This document shows positions 42,553 to 54,396 of a stretch of 64,000 nt of DNA, piece by piece; the stretch's first letter is position 1, and each line of letters starts with the position of its first letter. Location: positions 558,001-622,000 of the forward strand of contig NC_083395.1 in NCBI RefSeq assembly GCF_030864355.1. The letters are read 5' to 3'. The position numbers and the translations under genes are program-made. The DNA is from Cutaneotrichosporon cavernicola (lineage: Eukaryota; Basidiomycota; Tremellomycetes; Trichosporonales; Trichosporonaceae). A model generated the notes under the pieces. That model had not been told where the DNA came from. It saw only the letters and a list, made by a program, of their open reading frames with translations, and did not search any database.

Positions 42553-43754
42553 TTACTCGGCCTTTGGTCTCTTGAGCAGCACTGCGTCGCCGTCAAGTTC
42601 ATCCTCGGTCGTGTCACGACTTGTGGGCTCGCTCAAAGCAGAGTCGGACGCGGAGCTGGCCACGAAGCGCTGGTCAACGCTGTTCTTTTCAGAACTGCGG
42701 ACCCTCTCAAGCGCAGTGGCTTTGGAGACGGACGTCTCAATGGCAGCAGCAGTCTTGGCGGCGGAAGGGACTGGCTTCGAAATCTCCTTGAGCGCAGTGA
42801 GCATGGCCTCACGCGTCGACTCTGTGAGGCTCGACACATCGTCAACCGTGAGCCCCTTTGTGGAGATCGGGGGCAGGACTGAGGTCAGCATGAAGTCGCA
42901 TCTCTTGAACTCACTCCTGACGCGAAGAGTGCCGGGCTCGAAGCGGGTGCGGCCGTCGAACACGCGGTTGTAGTTTTCGCAGACGATGCACAGGACGGGC
43001 ACCTGGGCCTGGACTGCAAGGTGGAACGCGCCCTTCTTGAACGGGAGCAATGTCGGTTCGGGGTTGAGAGAGCGCGTGCCCTCGGGGAACACCCAGAGGG
43101 AAACGCCCCGACGCTTCATGTCCTCACCAGCCTGGGCGACAGTGTTGTGCGAACTCTTGCGGTTCTTGCGGTCGATGAATACGGCGCCCGACGCGTGCAC
43201 TGACGTCAGAAATTTACCTCTGACAGGATGAGCTCACTGTACTGCCCGAGGAGAGGTGAGTACTTGAGCTCCTTCTTGGCCATGATGACGGTGCGTTCCG
43301 GGAAGACACGGCCAAGGAACAGAATGTCGAGCATGCTGCCGTCAGCCAATACTCTGACTCTCAAGTTACCTCTGGTGGTTGGCGATGACAACAGCACTTT
43401 GGTGCTTGCCGTTGTTGGCAGTGGAGAGCCGGTCGAGGTGCTCCTCGCCCTCGACAATGACCTTGATGCCGACGAGTGGCCCGCAGATCTTGTAGAATGA
43501 ACGTGCGACATAATAGTTGATATTGAGCCTCTGCGGGTCAGTCAAGGTCACTGGGGCGGACGTACCTGGCCAGTAGCTGATGCGAGGATGGTGACCAGGA
43601 TGCCCCAGACACTGGTAGTGGCGAGAGTGGTGAGGTAGATGGTAACATTGAAGTAGAGGCGCGCCTTCTGGTACTTGCGACCGAGGATACCGAGCGCGCC
43701 AAATGCCACAGCGGATGCAATGGCGAGTGGCTTGAGAACCCAAGAGATGGGCAT
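42553..43754 (-). CDS. SLC1: 1-acyl-sn-glycerol-3-phosphate acyltransferase
   Basis: Converts lysophosphatidate to phosphatidate with acyl-CoA in ER or lipid droplets. Exons 43566-43754, 43370-43530, 43238-43335, 42915-43199 and 42553-42878 give 352 aa; introns are 35, 34, 38 and 36 nt. An N-terminal hydrophobic hairpin (residues ~5-60) anchors it. Acyltransferase motif I is NHQSMLD (His115-x4-Asp120), interrupted by an intron inside the Ser codon. Then come IMAKKELKYSPLLGQY, SGAVFIDRKNR and motif III FPEGTR (187-192). The last intron (42879-42914) is 36 nt, frame-neutral and stop-free; splicing gives VRILPPISTKGLT, which fits the family better than retention. The C-terminal ~100 residues are disordered. 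Confidence 0.93.
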
Positions 43755-44305
43755 GATGAATGAGTGTGGTTAGAGTCAAGTGTTGAGAGATTGAGAGCAG
43801 AGATGGAGATGGAGGTGGAGATGGAGATGAAGATGGACAGCAACAGAGAGAGAGAGAGAGATGGAGGAGATGGAAGAGGTGGATGAGGTGGATGAGAAGG
43901 ATGAAGCTTGAAGACTTGACAAGATGAAGGACTGACCACCTCGTCTTCCTCCCTCCCCGGGTCACGGTCATGTTGGTCATTTGGGCGTGGATTCTTGGCT
44001 CATCGCCCCCCGAGCCCCGGCCCCCTTAACCCGCATGGCCCGGTTACACCTTGTACGTTTACAAACATTACAGTCAAAAACGCCACCCAAACCCGAATCC
44101 TTTTACCCTTTCTCCTAAAGCCAACCCTTGCCGATCAACAAATTGGGTCAAAGTCAACCACCGGAATCAATTCGTGCTGTGCCCCATGACGGCTGTTCCT
44201 GACGTCACGTCACCATTCACTAAATCCACTCATAGCATTCAACTAGTCCCAACTTTTGGTTGCTAGCTCTATAACTCTAGCTCATCATTTGAAACTCCAG
44301 TCACC
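43755..44305. other. Divergent promoter region SLC1 / GMF
   Basis: 43800-43862 is a purine tract (GGAGAT and GA repeats), which is the pyrimidine-rich leader of SLC1 on the minus strand. 44010-44120 is C-rich and anonymous. CCATTCACTAAATCCACTCATAGCATTC precedes the GMF leader. No gene is seen. Confidence 0.5.
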
Positions 44306-44947
44306 ATGGCAAGTTGGCATGCCCATCACGCCTGACATCAGTCGCGCACCGTCCAGATCCCTTCCGAAGTCCAAGAGGCCTTGAAACAGTTCCGCTTCAC
44401 TCACTCAAAGGGCAATGCGGCTATCTCGAGTACGCCATCCCCCGACCGCTCATTAGGACCTTTGCAGCTGACAGCAGTCAAGATCGTAAAGGCGACCCTC
44501 ACAATGGTCGTGGATGACGAGTTTATCGGTGTCCCCATCGAGGAGATCGCTGAGGGTACATTGATACCAAGCTACCAAGGACACCCTGACACCAGACCTT
44601 CCAGAGAACTCGCCGCGCCTCGTCCTGATCTCGCATCAACTTGTGAGTGTATGTCGGGCCCGAAGCTAAAGTACAGAAGCACAAGGACGGACGAGTGTCG
44701 TACCCTCTCATTCTCGTCAATTGGTATGGGGTTGGGAATATCAGGTCGCTGACGCCAGGATGCCGACGACAGCGCCCACTGACCTCATGACGCTGCAGGC
44801 GTCTTCGTTGTCGTACTTTCAACAGACAGCCGAGGTGGCCAAGGTGTGTGACTCTTGAGAGGAACTGACCATTAGGTCCTCGAAGTGCGCGACGGCGAGG
44901 AAGGCCTCTCAACGGAAGCCGTGAACGCCAAGCTGCTCCAAGCCTAA
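44306..44947 (+). CDS. Glia maturation factor (ADF-H debranching factor)
   Basis: Binds Arp2/3 and removes actin branches; yeast homologue is Gmf1/Aim7. Seven exons (44306-44308, 44342-44429, 44478-44555, 44596-44642, 44677-44723, 44759-44843, 44876-44947) give 139 aa, the usual GMF length (~140). The first exon is only the ATG. The first intron (44309-44341) begins GCAAGT and ends CATCAG, a GC-AG intron; no GT donor gives the right phase. The protein matches GMF: VQIPSEVQEALKQFRFTHSK, KATLTMVVDDEFIGVPIEEI, LPENSPRLVLISH, KDGRVSYPLILVNW, LSYFQQTAEVAKVLEVRDGE. Introns are 33, 48, 40, 34, 35 and 32 nt, more than a third of the gene. Divergent from SLC1. Confidence 0.9.
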
Positions 44948-45311
44948 CTGGATGGGTTCGTCTGGAATCAGTCAAGGATGTAGATTAAAAATGGGGTTCC
45001 TCTGCACCAAAACTCTCATACAGCATGCGCTGGTACGCGTAGATGAACTTTACCTGCAGTGCGCGAACTATTGTCTGGCCTGCATGGCCTGCTACCGGCT
45101 TGAGACCTGGAAGGGGAGAATGAATCTTGGGTGGAGGTTAGATTTAGTTCCGTGCCGTGCCTGCAGTGTCTACAAGTGTGGAGGCTAAACAGACCCAACC
45201 TTGCTCAATCGCTCCATCACTTCAGCACTTCCCATCCACCCCACAGCTCTGTTGCTTACCAAGTCCCATTCGCTACATCGCCCTTTGCGGATCCATCTCC
45301 CATTGAAAAGA
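44948..45311. other. Intergenic
   Basis: 364 bp between GMF and the F-box gene. The last 90 bp form an A/C- and pyrimidine-rich leader. No gene is seen. Confidence 0.5.
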
Positions 45312-46768
45312 ATGGATGTAGACTCTGTTGACTCGACACGGTCCGACTCCGTTGACCGTCATGCCGTCGACAGCGACGTCGGCGGTTCCCAGTACGACGG
45401 CAAGGGCGTCAAACGCATCCGCCCACCGCCCGTAACCAAGCTCATCAGGTGGAACGACTTGCAAAATTGGTATTCGCGCAAAGATACCCCACTACTTACC
45501 TTGCCGCCAGAGCTGCTTGATAGAATCTTCTCCCTAGAGACAGGATTAGCGGTGAGAGATGAGCTCAGCGCAACGCCCATTCTGACTTTAGGTTCGCGAT
45601 TACGTCGCGCTTGCCGGTGTGAACCGAATGTTCCGACGTTTGTTCGACGACGCCGTGTTCAAGGTGAGTGGGGAAGCTGGACAATGACCATTTGCCAGTC
45701 TCGGAGGCGAACGTCTTCCACCGACAGTTACACGTGGTTGCTTGCTCGTTGTGGCGGCTGCTGGGCCACAAATTAGCTTCTGGCGCTACCGAGAAAGCCA
45801 AAGGCCGCAGGTCCGGCGACATTCCCGAAGTATCACCCACTGACGAGCAGGAGATCTGCCTTCATCGTTTGTCTTCTGACAAGCCCGCCAATCCTCTTAC
45901 TGCCAACCCACCGAGTGGCGTTCCATTTACGAGCCAGATCTTCAGCCGTGACGTGCCCGAGTGGAAGATATCCAATACCACAACGAGCCTCCTTGACATT
46001 CCGTCTAACACGTATACGCCCCGTGGGAAACGTAAAGACTGGTCAAGGGCGCAATACGCAGTCTATCGGCAGGAGCGTGACATCCACCTCATGAAACACC
46101 GCCTAGATCGCTACAAAGCAGGGTGCCAAGCCAGCGAGAAGCGCAAGGCGACTTCTGGCAAGCCGATCGAGCACCCTCCTGTGAAGGATGGGACGGCAAC
46201 CCGGCAGGTCATCGGGGTTGTTCGTGGCTGCAGGCCTGGTGAGAGACCATTTGGTCCCAAGGGCGAGGCGACCGACCAGCAGATTGCGCGTTACGACCAC
46301 TCGACATATGAGCAACGTGTCCTGGGTGTGCACGAGTGGTCGGAGAACAGGCTTGTCGAGCTCGAGGCTGAGCTCAAGGCGTTGATACACGAGGCCGAGC
46401 ATCCGGCTGAGCATCCGGGTTCAGAGGACGAGGATGAGCGTTGTGAACCGTGGTCGGTGCCTTCGACGCCAGAGTCTGTTGACCCGAGCGAGGACAAGAT
46501 GTTCGCTTTCGAGCCGTCTGACTGGGGCGAGGACGGGTACAGGGTCATTCACGACTTCTGGCCAAGTCCATACCGGAATAAGGCGGCGGCATCGCTGTAC
46601 GAGAGGCGCATCAATAAGACTGTAGGCTTGTCTTTTGTCAAGTGCTCATGGCAGACGGCCAACGACCTATACAAGCTCACGGATGCCGAGTTGGCTACGC
46701 TCAAGCATGTACTTGCGGTGGGTTCTGTGTTGAAACCGGCACTTACACCAGGCGAACCCCTTGAATAA
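45312..46768 (+). CDS. F-box domain protein
   Basis: Probable substrate receptor of an SCF ubiquitin ligase. Exons 45312-45551, 45592-45663 and 45728-46768 give 450 aa. An F-box sits at ~60-105: PLLTLPPELLDRIFSLETGL, then RDYVALAGVNRMFRRLFDDA, split by a 40-nt intron. The second intron (45664-45727, 64 nt) uses the acceptor CCGACAG; the nearer acceptor TTGCCAG would break the frame. The C-terminal part is charged, with basic (GKRKDWSRAQYAVYRQERDI) and acidic (HPGSEDEDERCEP) stretches but no WD40 or LRR repeats, so the substrate is unknown. Such orphan F-box genes are common in basidiomycetes. Confidence 0.8.
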
Positions 46769-48008
46769 GGCAACGTGAGACAATATCAAATGATTAAAGC
46801 TAACGTTAGTCCGCGCCGTTTATTCCTAGAGACTGCCGTCGAGGCGCTCGCATATCGAGCTCATGGCGGGCCTGTTGGCCATGCAAACTACCAGTATGCC
46901 TAGTAAGAGACGCTGCTGACAGTCAAGTGCCAAGATGATGGAGCGTATCAAGAAGGGGCGAGAGACACGACGTGCAAAACGGGGACCAGAGGATGAGGTC
47001 GGAGTTGGATATCGAAAACCCAAGCACTGGAAGGGATGAGGATGGATGACAATGCATTATAGTGTGAGTAGAGTAGGAGAGTGAAATGACAATTTTCGAT
47101 AGAATTGGGTGGCGATTGTAAAGGACATGAAGCTAAATGTGGGAACATGGGCAGTTCAGGGTCTATTGTCTAGTGTTCCAAGGACGGAGAGATTAGACCT
47201 ATCAATGTGCCTGTAAGGGGGGTGGGGGATTGTAGATGTCTCTGTTGATTTACCTATGATTACTATGGGTTACAAAGTAAAGAGCTTTGATGGTGTCACT
47301 GTGGCTCGATGGTAGCTATGGTGGCAAATGGGCAGTCTGTGCTCGGATTGTGCTTCTACCCTCAAAGAGGGCTAAAGTGAACCCTCAAGAGTCTCACCAG
47401 AGGAACTTGAAATCTCAAAGAGGTCATGGTTGACTTTTGGAGACACGCCCCCTCCCCCCCTTATCCCTTCCTCCGCCCTAGACCCTCTCTTGGTGATGAG
47501 CTCTGGGCCCGCCTGCCTTCTTGCTTTCTTTTCCCCCCTCCCACACCTCTCTCTTTACTATTCCAATTTAGTCGACATCCACCAACCTCCGCTCCCCCTT
47601 TCCTCCACCTAACCCCCAAGGCCCCCCAACCTACCCATAACCATCCACCATCTTATTCTTTATCAACTACACTTTTATCCATCCACATCCACTTTGGCAT
47701 AAATCACCCTCATCCATATACCCACCTCATCAAAAGCATTCCGAGTCCCAAGATCGCCACCCATCGTGCAACTCGAATTCATCCGCCGTCACTGAAACCC
47801 CACACGACGCTCAACCCAGGCCTTTCGTAAGCGGCCTTGGATCCATGGCACTACCCCAACATCCTACCACACCGCCTCACTCTTCTCGCCCTACGTCCAT
47901 CCTCTCCTCTCCCGTCACTCCCCCGCTCCCACAAACGCCACGCACTTCTTACCAACCCCCGGCACTATACGCCAACCGGCCCGAAGGCTAGACCCCGTCC
48001 CTGATGCC
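46769..48008. other. Intergenic
   Basis: 1.24 kb. A short minus-strand frame near 46826-47023 (MGFRYPTPTSSSGPRFARRV) has no support. 47440-47900 is a long C/T-rich leader for the Myb gene. It includes an ATG at 47845 opening a 48-codon Pro-rich frame that could be a uORF or an alternative first exon. Confidence 0.5.
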
Positions 48009-50077
48009 ATGAGCGACGATATGGATATCGACGCAACCGCGGTAGCGGACGAGCGCCCTTCCCCTCCTGCATCTCCAGATGGGAATGATGACGCCGACGA
48101 GCTACCTGTAGCGACCCTGGAGGCCATGAAGCTGGCCGTTGCAAAGGCCCCGGATGGGGACGAGATCACCGGAATGGTGAGTCATGCACACTAACGCCGC
48201 TCACTCTTAGCTCAAGACTCTTCTCACAGATTACCTCACTCGTGTGCCATTTCTGCAGCAGCAAATCGAGGACCAACAGGCGACCATTGCGGAGCTGCAG
48301 CGAAAGTCGGAGCTGGAGAAGGCCTTGGTTAACATTGATCGGTGAGGGTGGACGTCAAGCCTCTCGAGTGGAGTCGCTCACCCCAGCAACCGCTTTGTCT
48401 CTGAACGTGCAAGTTGGCAGGCACAGACCGACGCTCTGATCCGAACACGAGAGGCCGAGGCTGCCGCTGGCTCCAGGCCGAAGGGAATTTTGGACCTGGA
48501 CGTCAACTATCATCGTGACCTCGAAGCAGCTAACAAGCGCTTGGAAATGGACAACCGCCTGATGGCACCTCGAGTGAGTCTATGGAATGCGAGCGTTACT
48601 AACGCCTAGTTGGTGGACACACAACAGCAAATCGAAAAGCTCGTCAACGAGCTCCGTGTTCTGCGCACACACGTCATCCTCCAAACTGGTCCGTTCACTG
48701 AGGAGGAAGGCAAGGACTACGACGAGGCTACTGCCGGGACGAGCACAGCGGTACAGCGGACGCCCGCACAGCCGAAGCCCAAGCATATGAGCAAGACCGT
48801 CATGGGCGACGCTCGCGCCGAACACTTGCTCCTTGCGGCCAAGAAGGTCCGTTCCATGCGACAGCAGGACAAGAACGTTGGGCTCTTGACGCTGGAAGAG
48901 CTCCAGCGCAAGGGTGTGGTCGGGCCAGATGGTGGGTTGAGCTACTCGGAAGGATACGGCGGCTTGCCAGAGGAAGATGAGCTTCTGCCTAGTGAAGACG
49001 AAGACAGGAAGCCTTCGACCTCCACTGCGACACCCGCGTACCACCGCGCTAGCTCGACGGCCAAGTCAACCGGAACGCCCCTTCTCCCGCGTCCGAAGAA
49101 GGCCAAGCGGAACGCCCCCACCACTCCGTCTCGAGCACGTACCAACCAGCAGGCGCCGCAGACGACCCCAGGTGGGAGCAACTTTAATGACCTGTTGCTT
49201 GCTGCTGAGATGGCTACCCGTCCACCGACCCCAAGCCGCAGTGTGCCCAACAACATGTCGAGCGCGCGCACAACCACGTCGCTTTGGGAGGCGACCGCCA
49301 TGCAGAGCCCCACCAAGAAGCCACGACGACAGCCACCAGCGACGGTAGAGTGGTCGACTCGGCGGCATGTCAGCAAAGAAGGCGACGGGTCACCCAATCG
49401 GGGCGATGGCGGATCGGCACTCGATCTCCTCGCGCAGGCGAGCCAGGACGTCGCGCAGGGCTCATCAGGCGGAGGCTTGGCGTCCGCTGCGCGGCTGGGC
49501 GGTGCGATGGAGGGCGACAGTTCCCGACAGGGATACCGCGCGCAGGGCACCCGGAGCGAGACTCCGCTCGGCCCAGCGATCAATCTGGACAGCCGCGGCA
49601 CACCGTCTCACTTTCCACCTGGTCCTGACAATCCGTTTGTCGGCAGTCCGAATGCGTTCCAGAGTCCGACTGGCGCGGCTGTTCCCGGTCTCGGCAAGTA
49701 TGTGCACCTGTCGAGCACAGTGCCAGCACGGCGTGTTCGGTCGCCATACTTGAAGTGGACCAAGGAGGAGGTGAGTACCAGTCATGCAGTGGTTCATCAT
49801 CAAACCCAAGCTGATACCAGGACGAGCTGCTCACACGCGCGGTCATGGAGCACGGCGAGAAGTGGGACCTGGTCAGCAAATGCGTGCCGACTCGGAGCTA
49901 CCATCAGGTTCGGCAACGGTGCGTGACAACGCCGCGATGTGCGCTGACGTCAGGTGGCTTCGGAAGACGGGTGCGTTCGACAAGAAGCCAGCGACGACCG
50001 ATCCATCTCCGTTGAGTGCGGGTGTGGCTGGCGAGCAAAGCAGTCCGACGCCGAGGGGCCGGAAGCGGAAAGAGTAG
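48009..50077 (+). CDS. Myb/SANT-domain nuclear protein
   Basis: Six exons (48009-48176, 48211-48341, 48387-48573, 48610-49770, 49821-49918, 49954-50077) give 622 aa with consistent phase; introns are 34, 45, 36, 50 and 35 nt. The N-terminus is acidic, followed by a coiled coil (~57-175: VPFLQQQIEDQQATIAELQR, VDTQQQIEKLVNELRVLRTH). A long basic, Pro/Ser-rich middle (RPKKAKRNAPTTPSRARTNQ) suggests nuclear localisation. The C-terminal SANT/Myb repeat (~540-595) shows the spaced tryptophans in LKWTKEEDELLTRAVMEHGE, KWDLVSKCVPTRSYHQVRQR and WLRKTGAF, broken by two introns. A single repeat near the C-terminus points to a telomere-binding, chromatin or transcription factor, but the subfamily is not clear. 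The start ATG is the first in frame after the leader. Confidence 0.82.
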
Positions 50078-50712
50078 CCTGATACTTGTTCAATGCCCTC
50101 GTAGACTTGTATAATAGCATAAGCATAGACGGGCAGTTGTGGGCTGGTGCGTGAGGGAAGCGAGAGAGCGAGGGCGAGCGAGCCGGCCTGGAGCTTGCAT
50201 GGATTACAGGGTGGCGGCGGGCTGGGGGGTGGTGGCTGTGGAGAGTTTTTGGGTGGCAGCGGGGATCTGATCTGTCTGCCAGGGCCTGAAGCCCCATGCG
50301 TTGCCATTCTGCGACGACTGGTGTTGATGGCAGAGTGACTGAGTGATCACCAGGACGCGCAACCTCACCCAACCCCTTCGTGGCGGCATCAGAATACTCA
50401 GCCCGAAGCGATCAAAAGAAGTTGGAGCCATGGTTGTTGCTGTCATTCCTTTTTCAACAAAGCACAGCGTGGATGAACCAGGCTGGCACCACACCTTTGA
50501 TACGACAAATCCGTGCGTCACGTTCGTCCGTGCGTGGGAGTACCACCGACACGGCCTGAGGCGTCCGACCGTAGTGGAGTCGTCACATACGGTGTTTTTC
50601 TCTTCCCTTCCCATCCCCCACCGAACCATTACTCGGGCGGCCGTATCACTTAATACTGCCGCTGACAGCCTTTGGACTAACCTCCCCACTCATACTCATA
50701 CTCACACTGACC
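50078..50712. other. Intergenic
   Basis: 635 bp; 50200-50245 is G-rich (GGGTGGCGGCGGGCTGGGGGGTGG), with potential for G-quadruplex formation. A CTCATACTCATACTCACAC repeat forms the GH16 leader (50690-50710). No gene is seen. Confidence 0.5.
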
Positions 50713-52275
50713 ATGCTCCTCCTTCTTCTTCTGGGGGGACTCGGCGTCGGGGGTGCCATGATTCCCACCAACACCACCTTTATTTCCCAGCTCGACCGCG
50801 CCCTCGCCCACGACACGCGCCAGTTTGGATGGGCGATGCAGGCTGCGTACGAGGGCCTGACTTTCTTTGACAAGTGCATCCCACTCCTACATTTGCTTAC
50901 AGCAGCTTTGTCTTCTTTTCGGCAGAGGGTGAGTGAACGTGTGTGAGAGGCGCTGATGCACAGACCCCAACCATGGGAGTGAGTCGGCCTCTCCTGCCCG
51001 CCTCTCTGTTGCCGAGCCAGAACGCCACTCACGCTCTCACTCCACAAAGGACACCGTGCTCGTCACCGTTACACTCTGACACCAGTGGTTCAGTACGTCC
51101 CACACGACGTCGCATTCGGTGAAGGCCTGGCGTTCTGGACACAGAATGGGACCCCAGGTATCCAGGTTGAGCACTGGAAGAACCTCCCTGTCGGCGAGAA
51201 GCGGCACAGTGTCCGCATAACCAGTAAGACGGCATTCGCTGGTGGTCTGTTCGTTTTTGACCTGGCCCTGCTGCCGCATGGATGCGGTGTGTGGCCTGCA
51301 GTGTGGATGCTCGGCGCCGGCAACAACTGGCCCTACTCGGTGAGTTCGGGAAGTGTGCTGTCAGCAGCTCGCTTTGTATCAAGGCTCGGCCCGCGGGGCG
51401 TTCCCAACACGACTACAGCCCAACTTACCAACGGCCGATTTTTCAATGATAACTGCATAGCTGACTCCAGGGCGAAATTGATATTATTGTCAGTGTTGGC
51501 ATGCTGACAGTTCAGCCTCTGCTGACGACAGGAGGGCGTGCACGACCCGCGCCAGAACCAGATGACGATCCACGCTGCTCCCGGATGTACGCTTAACGGC
51601 GACACGAGCGCGTACACTGGCACGCTGCTGAACGAGAACTGCGACTCGAGCAAGGGCAGTGTCGGGTGCAGCATCCGCTCAGACAGCAACGTCAGCTACG
51701 GTGACGGGTTTAATACGGCCGGCGGCGGCATCTTTGCTCTCCTCTGGGACGGTAACGGGCTCAAGATGTGGTAAGTACTCTATCAGGTTTTGCTGACTAC
51801 AGGAACTGGCAGCGGTCTGCCATCCCGCTCGACCTCACTGCCCGTGCTCCCCAGCCGCTCACATGGTCCAAGCCGGTGGGCGTGTTCGACCGCGCCACGT
51901 GCAACCCTTACACCTTCTTCCACCCCCAGGTCATCATCCTCAACGTCAACCTGTGTGGTGAGCACAGTCGTGGTGAAGCTGACGCTAGGCGACTGGGCAG
52001 GAAGCACGTACGCTTCCTCTGGCTGCCCCTACACGTGCGCAGACCGTATCGCCGACCCCAAGAACCTCGTTAATACGGTTCTGATCGTCAACTCGATCGT
52101 CGTGTACCAGCAGACAGACGGGCAGAGCAGCACGAGCTCGGCGGGCGGTTTTGACTCGGCGGTCGGCGCATCGGGACCTATCAACCCACTCCACCATCGC
52201 GGCCAGGCTACACGCAGTGAGGCCAATATCTGGCTGGCCGTTACTGCGGCCATGTTCGGCGCCATGGTCGTCTAA
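50713..52275 (+). CDS. GH16 endo-beta-1,3(4)-glucanase-like wall enzyme, GPI-type
   Basis: Likely hydrolyses or remodels beta-glucan at the cell wall. Eight exons (50713-50873, 50906-50928, 50962-50976, 51086-51339, 51471-51488, 51532-51770, 51803-51957, 51989-52275) give 383 aa. Residues 1-15 (MLLLLLLGGLGVGGA) are a signal peptide. The GH16 core runs from FFVFFSAE-like and DPNHGMVQYV to GCGVWPAVWMLG, the catalytic GEIDIIE (nucleophile Glu153, acid/base Glu158, with Asp155), then NQMTIHAAPGC, FALLWDGNGLKMWNWQRSAI and ILNVNLCGDWAGSTY. The last ~20 residues (ANIWLAVTAAMFGAMVV) are hydrophobic after a Ser/Gly-rich region, as in GPI precursors. Exons 2, 3 and 5 are 23, 15 and 18 nt; exon 5 encodes exactly GEIDII. 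The acceptor of exon 2 may be 3 nt earlier. Confidence 0.87.
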
Positions 52276-54396
52276 CTGTTCTTTGAGTGTTGTATACAGT
52301 ATTGAGAGAGACGAGGACATTGGTCAGACCATCTGGCAAGTCAGGTTGTATCCAGTCATGTATAATTGCCATCTCACTGCTCCTCATCGCAGTCACTCCT
52401 AGATTGCCCACAGGTGAACATGTTGCATCGTAGCTGAGCCGCTGAGCACAAGTTGTCCAACTGCCCGGTGGAGATACTGTGAAAATATATCAAACAGTTG
52501 TTCATCCACCATCCTCTCTAGCGGTTGGATGACGCTGGGGCCGGTGGACACGGGTGACGTTGCGCAGCGAGGAAACGATTTACTGAAAAAAACGACCACA
52601 ACAGCACAACCGACTCGACAAAGGGACTGACCAGTATGGACACTGGACTCAAGGCGGGCATGGATACTTTGGCGGCGAGACCATGAGGTTTTTGCTGAGT
52701 AACTCGTGCTCCCCTAGCAAGGATCCTGCTGGGAATGTTTCTGTGGTTGCTGGGAATCCGTGTATCATCTTGCAGTAATCAGAGTCCCGAAGACATCAGT
52801 AACCATTGCCTCAGACGAGACGTTCTCCAAGATGACGATTTCCATGTCAAACCCTCAGTTGAGTATTGCTGTGGAATCCAGCGCCCCACATTTCGTGAGA
52901 AGGACTAGGTGCGCGTTGCGGCTAAATGGGGGGGGGGGGGGGGAGTGAGGTGGGGAGTGCAAGCTTGAGTTGGGATGAAGGGAGGGAAGGAATCGAAAGA
53001 GGAGCGCAAAGGAGGCGGATTGCAAGTGAGGGAGGCAACCGACCGCCACACTCCCCGCGTGATGCACCCCAGGTTGAGAACTGAACCATTGGAGGACCAG
53101 CTCCCTCATCACCATCAAACCGGTACCCTGTGACGGACGGCTATCCAGCAGAAGATGTGTGTCCAAACGGCTGTTCCGCCAGGCGAAACGAGGAACCGCG
53201 ATGGGAAACGGCCTGAGTTTGGAGAGCCGTCACAGATTGTGTGTGAAGGGTAAGATAGGGCATGTACCGAAAGCCTTCGTGTGTACGAGTCATGGCATCT
53301 AGTTGGGGCCAAGCGTCCGAGGCGGTTCTCTTTGTTGGCAGGCGTAAGATAACCACGCCGCGCCGTCTCGTCGAGCTGGCTTCTCAGCAGCGACACATTG
53401 TCTCGACTTTTTTCCTTGTTACGAGGGCCAATCCCACCAGATTGCGTGACCATTCGGGTCAAAGTCCCTGCCACGCGCAGTTTAAGCACACCTGGGACCT
53501 CAATGCCCCATGTTCCTACACATTAATCGTCCATTACTTAAACATCACCTGTTCGAGTTCTGTTCCTACTCGCACTGTCGTCAGCAGGGGGGCGTTGAGA
53601 CCCCGTTTGAGTACGGAGACCTCGTTTGAGTACGCTATGCTCAGCTCTCCAAGGTCATCTCGTCCTTGTCAACAGCTAATGACAACATGCATCCCTGTTT
53701 TGGCAGTGGCTCTTCACACTTGTACAGTAGGTCCTGATTTGGGGCATTTTGGGTACAGTTTTAATTACGATGACAAGTACCCGCCATCTTCCACTCGTTC
53801 ATGTGCAATCTGCTTGTCAGGACGGTTTTGTGTTCATGGCCAGCGCCGGATTGTCAGCTTACGCATCAGAAGACGTCGCGATGGGGCCGGCCGTTCTGCA
53901 ACCTGTAGCTTTGTTACCGTGGCAGCATTGCCTCCTGACATGGACCCGGAACTGCCCATGAGCACCGATTTGTTTGGCTGACGACATCTGCTTCCGACGT
54001 CTTGCCGGAACTGAGACCTCACACTAACACACGTCCGGACTTGTTGATGAGGATCTCTCCATACGCTGGCATGAGATGCCAGGTGCAGAGCTGAAAGCGA
54101 AGACGACTCAACCGGCAGAGACAGCGTCTTCTGGCCGTGCCAAGTCCGACCAAGCCGAGTCCACAAGTTTATCACCATGAAGACCGGTCACCAGCTGTGG
54201 GACGAGTGGCGCTCGGCACCGTGCTCTCACAGCCGCGGTCTCCCATCTGGACATGAACACCGCGCACGTGGACCAAACTCCGTCCTCCACCGAAATCTGC
54301 ATCCAGAATGTACAATGGTAAAGATGCCAAAGTCGCGAGCACGCCGCCGGCTCGTGAGCACTTGACCGCTCATGCTCGTCTTGATATCTAGCGCGT
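52276..54396. other. Gene-free region of 2.1 kb
   Basis: No supported gene. A 16-G run lies at 52928-52943. A 239-codon plus-strand frame (53262-53981) has no family resemblance and Arg/Ser/Cys-rich chance composition. An 11-mer CGTTTGAGTAC occurs twice near 53605-53635. The right end is the 3' flank of the uL2 gene. Confidence 0.5.
52928..52943. repeat. G16 homopolymer
   Basis: An uninterrupted run of 16 G lies in intergenic DNA. It is either a true mononucleotide tract or an assembly/sequencing length artefact. Confidence 0.85.

Noticed and set aside
51340..51470. Extra GH16 exon inside the 131-nt intron (reading GVPNTTTAQLTNGRFFNDNC)
   Set aside because: It would interrupt the NNWPYS-GEIDIIE continuity that GH16 enzymes show at this place, and no flanking splice sites give a consistent phase.
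53262..53981. 239-codon plus-strand ORF in the 52.3-54.4 kb gap
   Set aside because: Arg/Ser/Cys-rich chance composition, no recognisable motif, no leader-like sequence before the ATG and no plausible introns.
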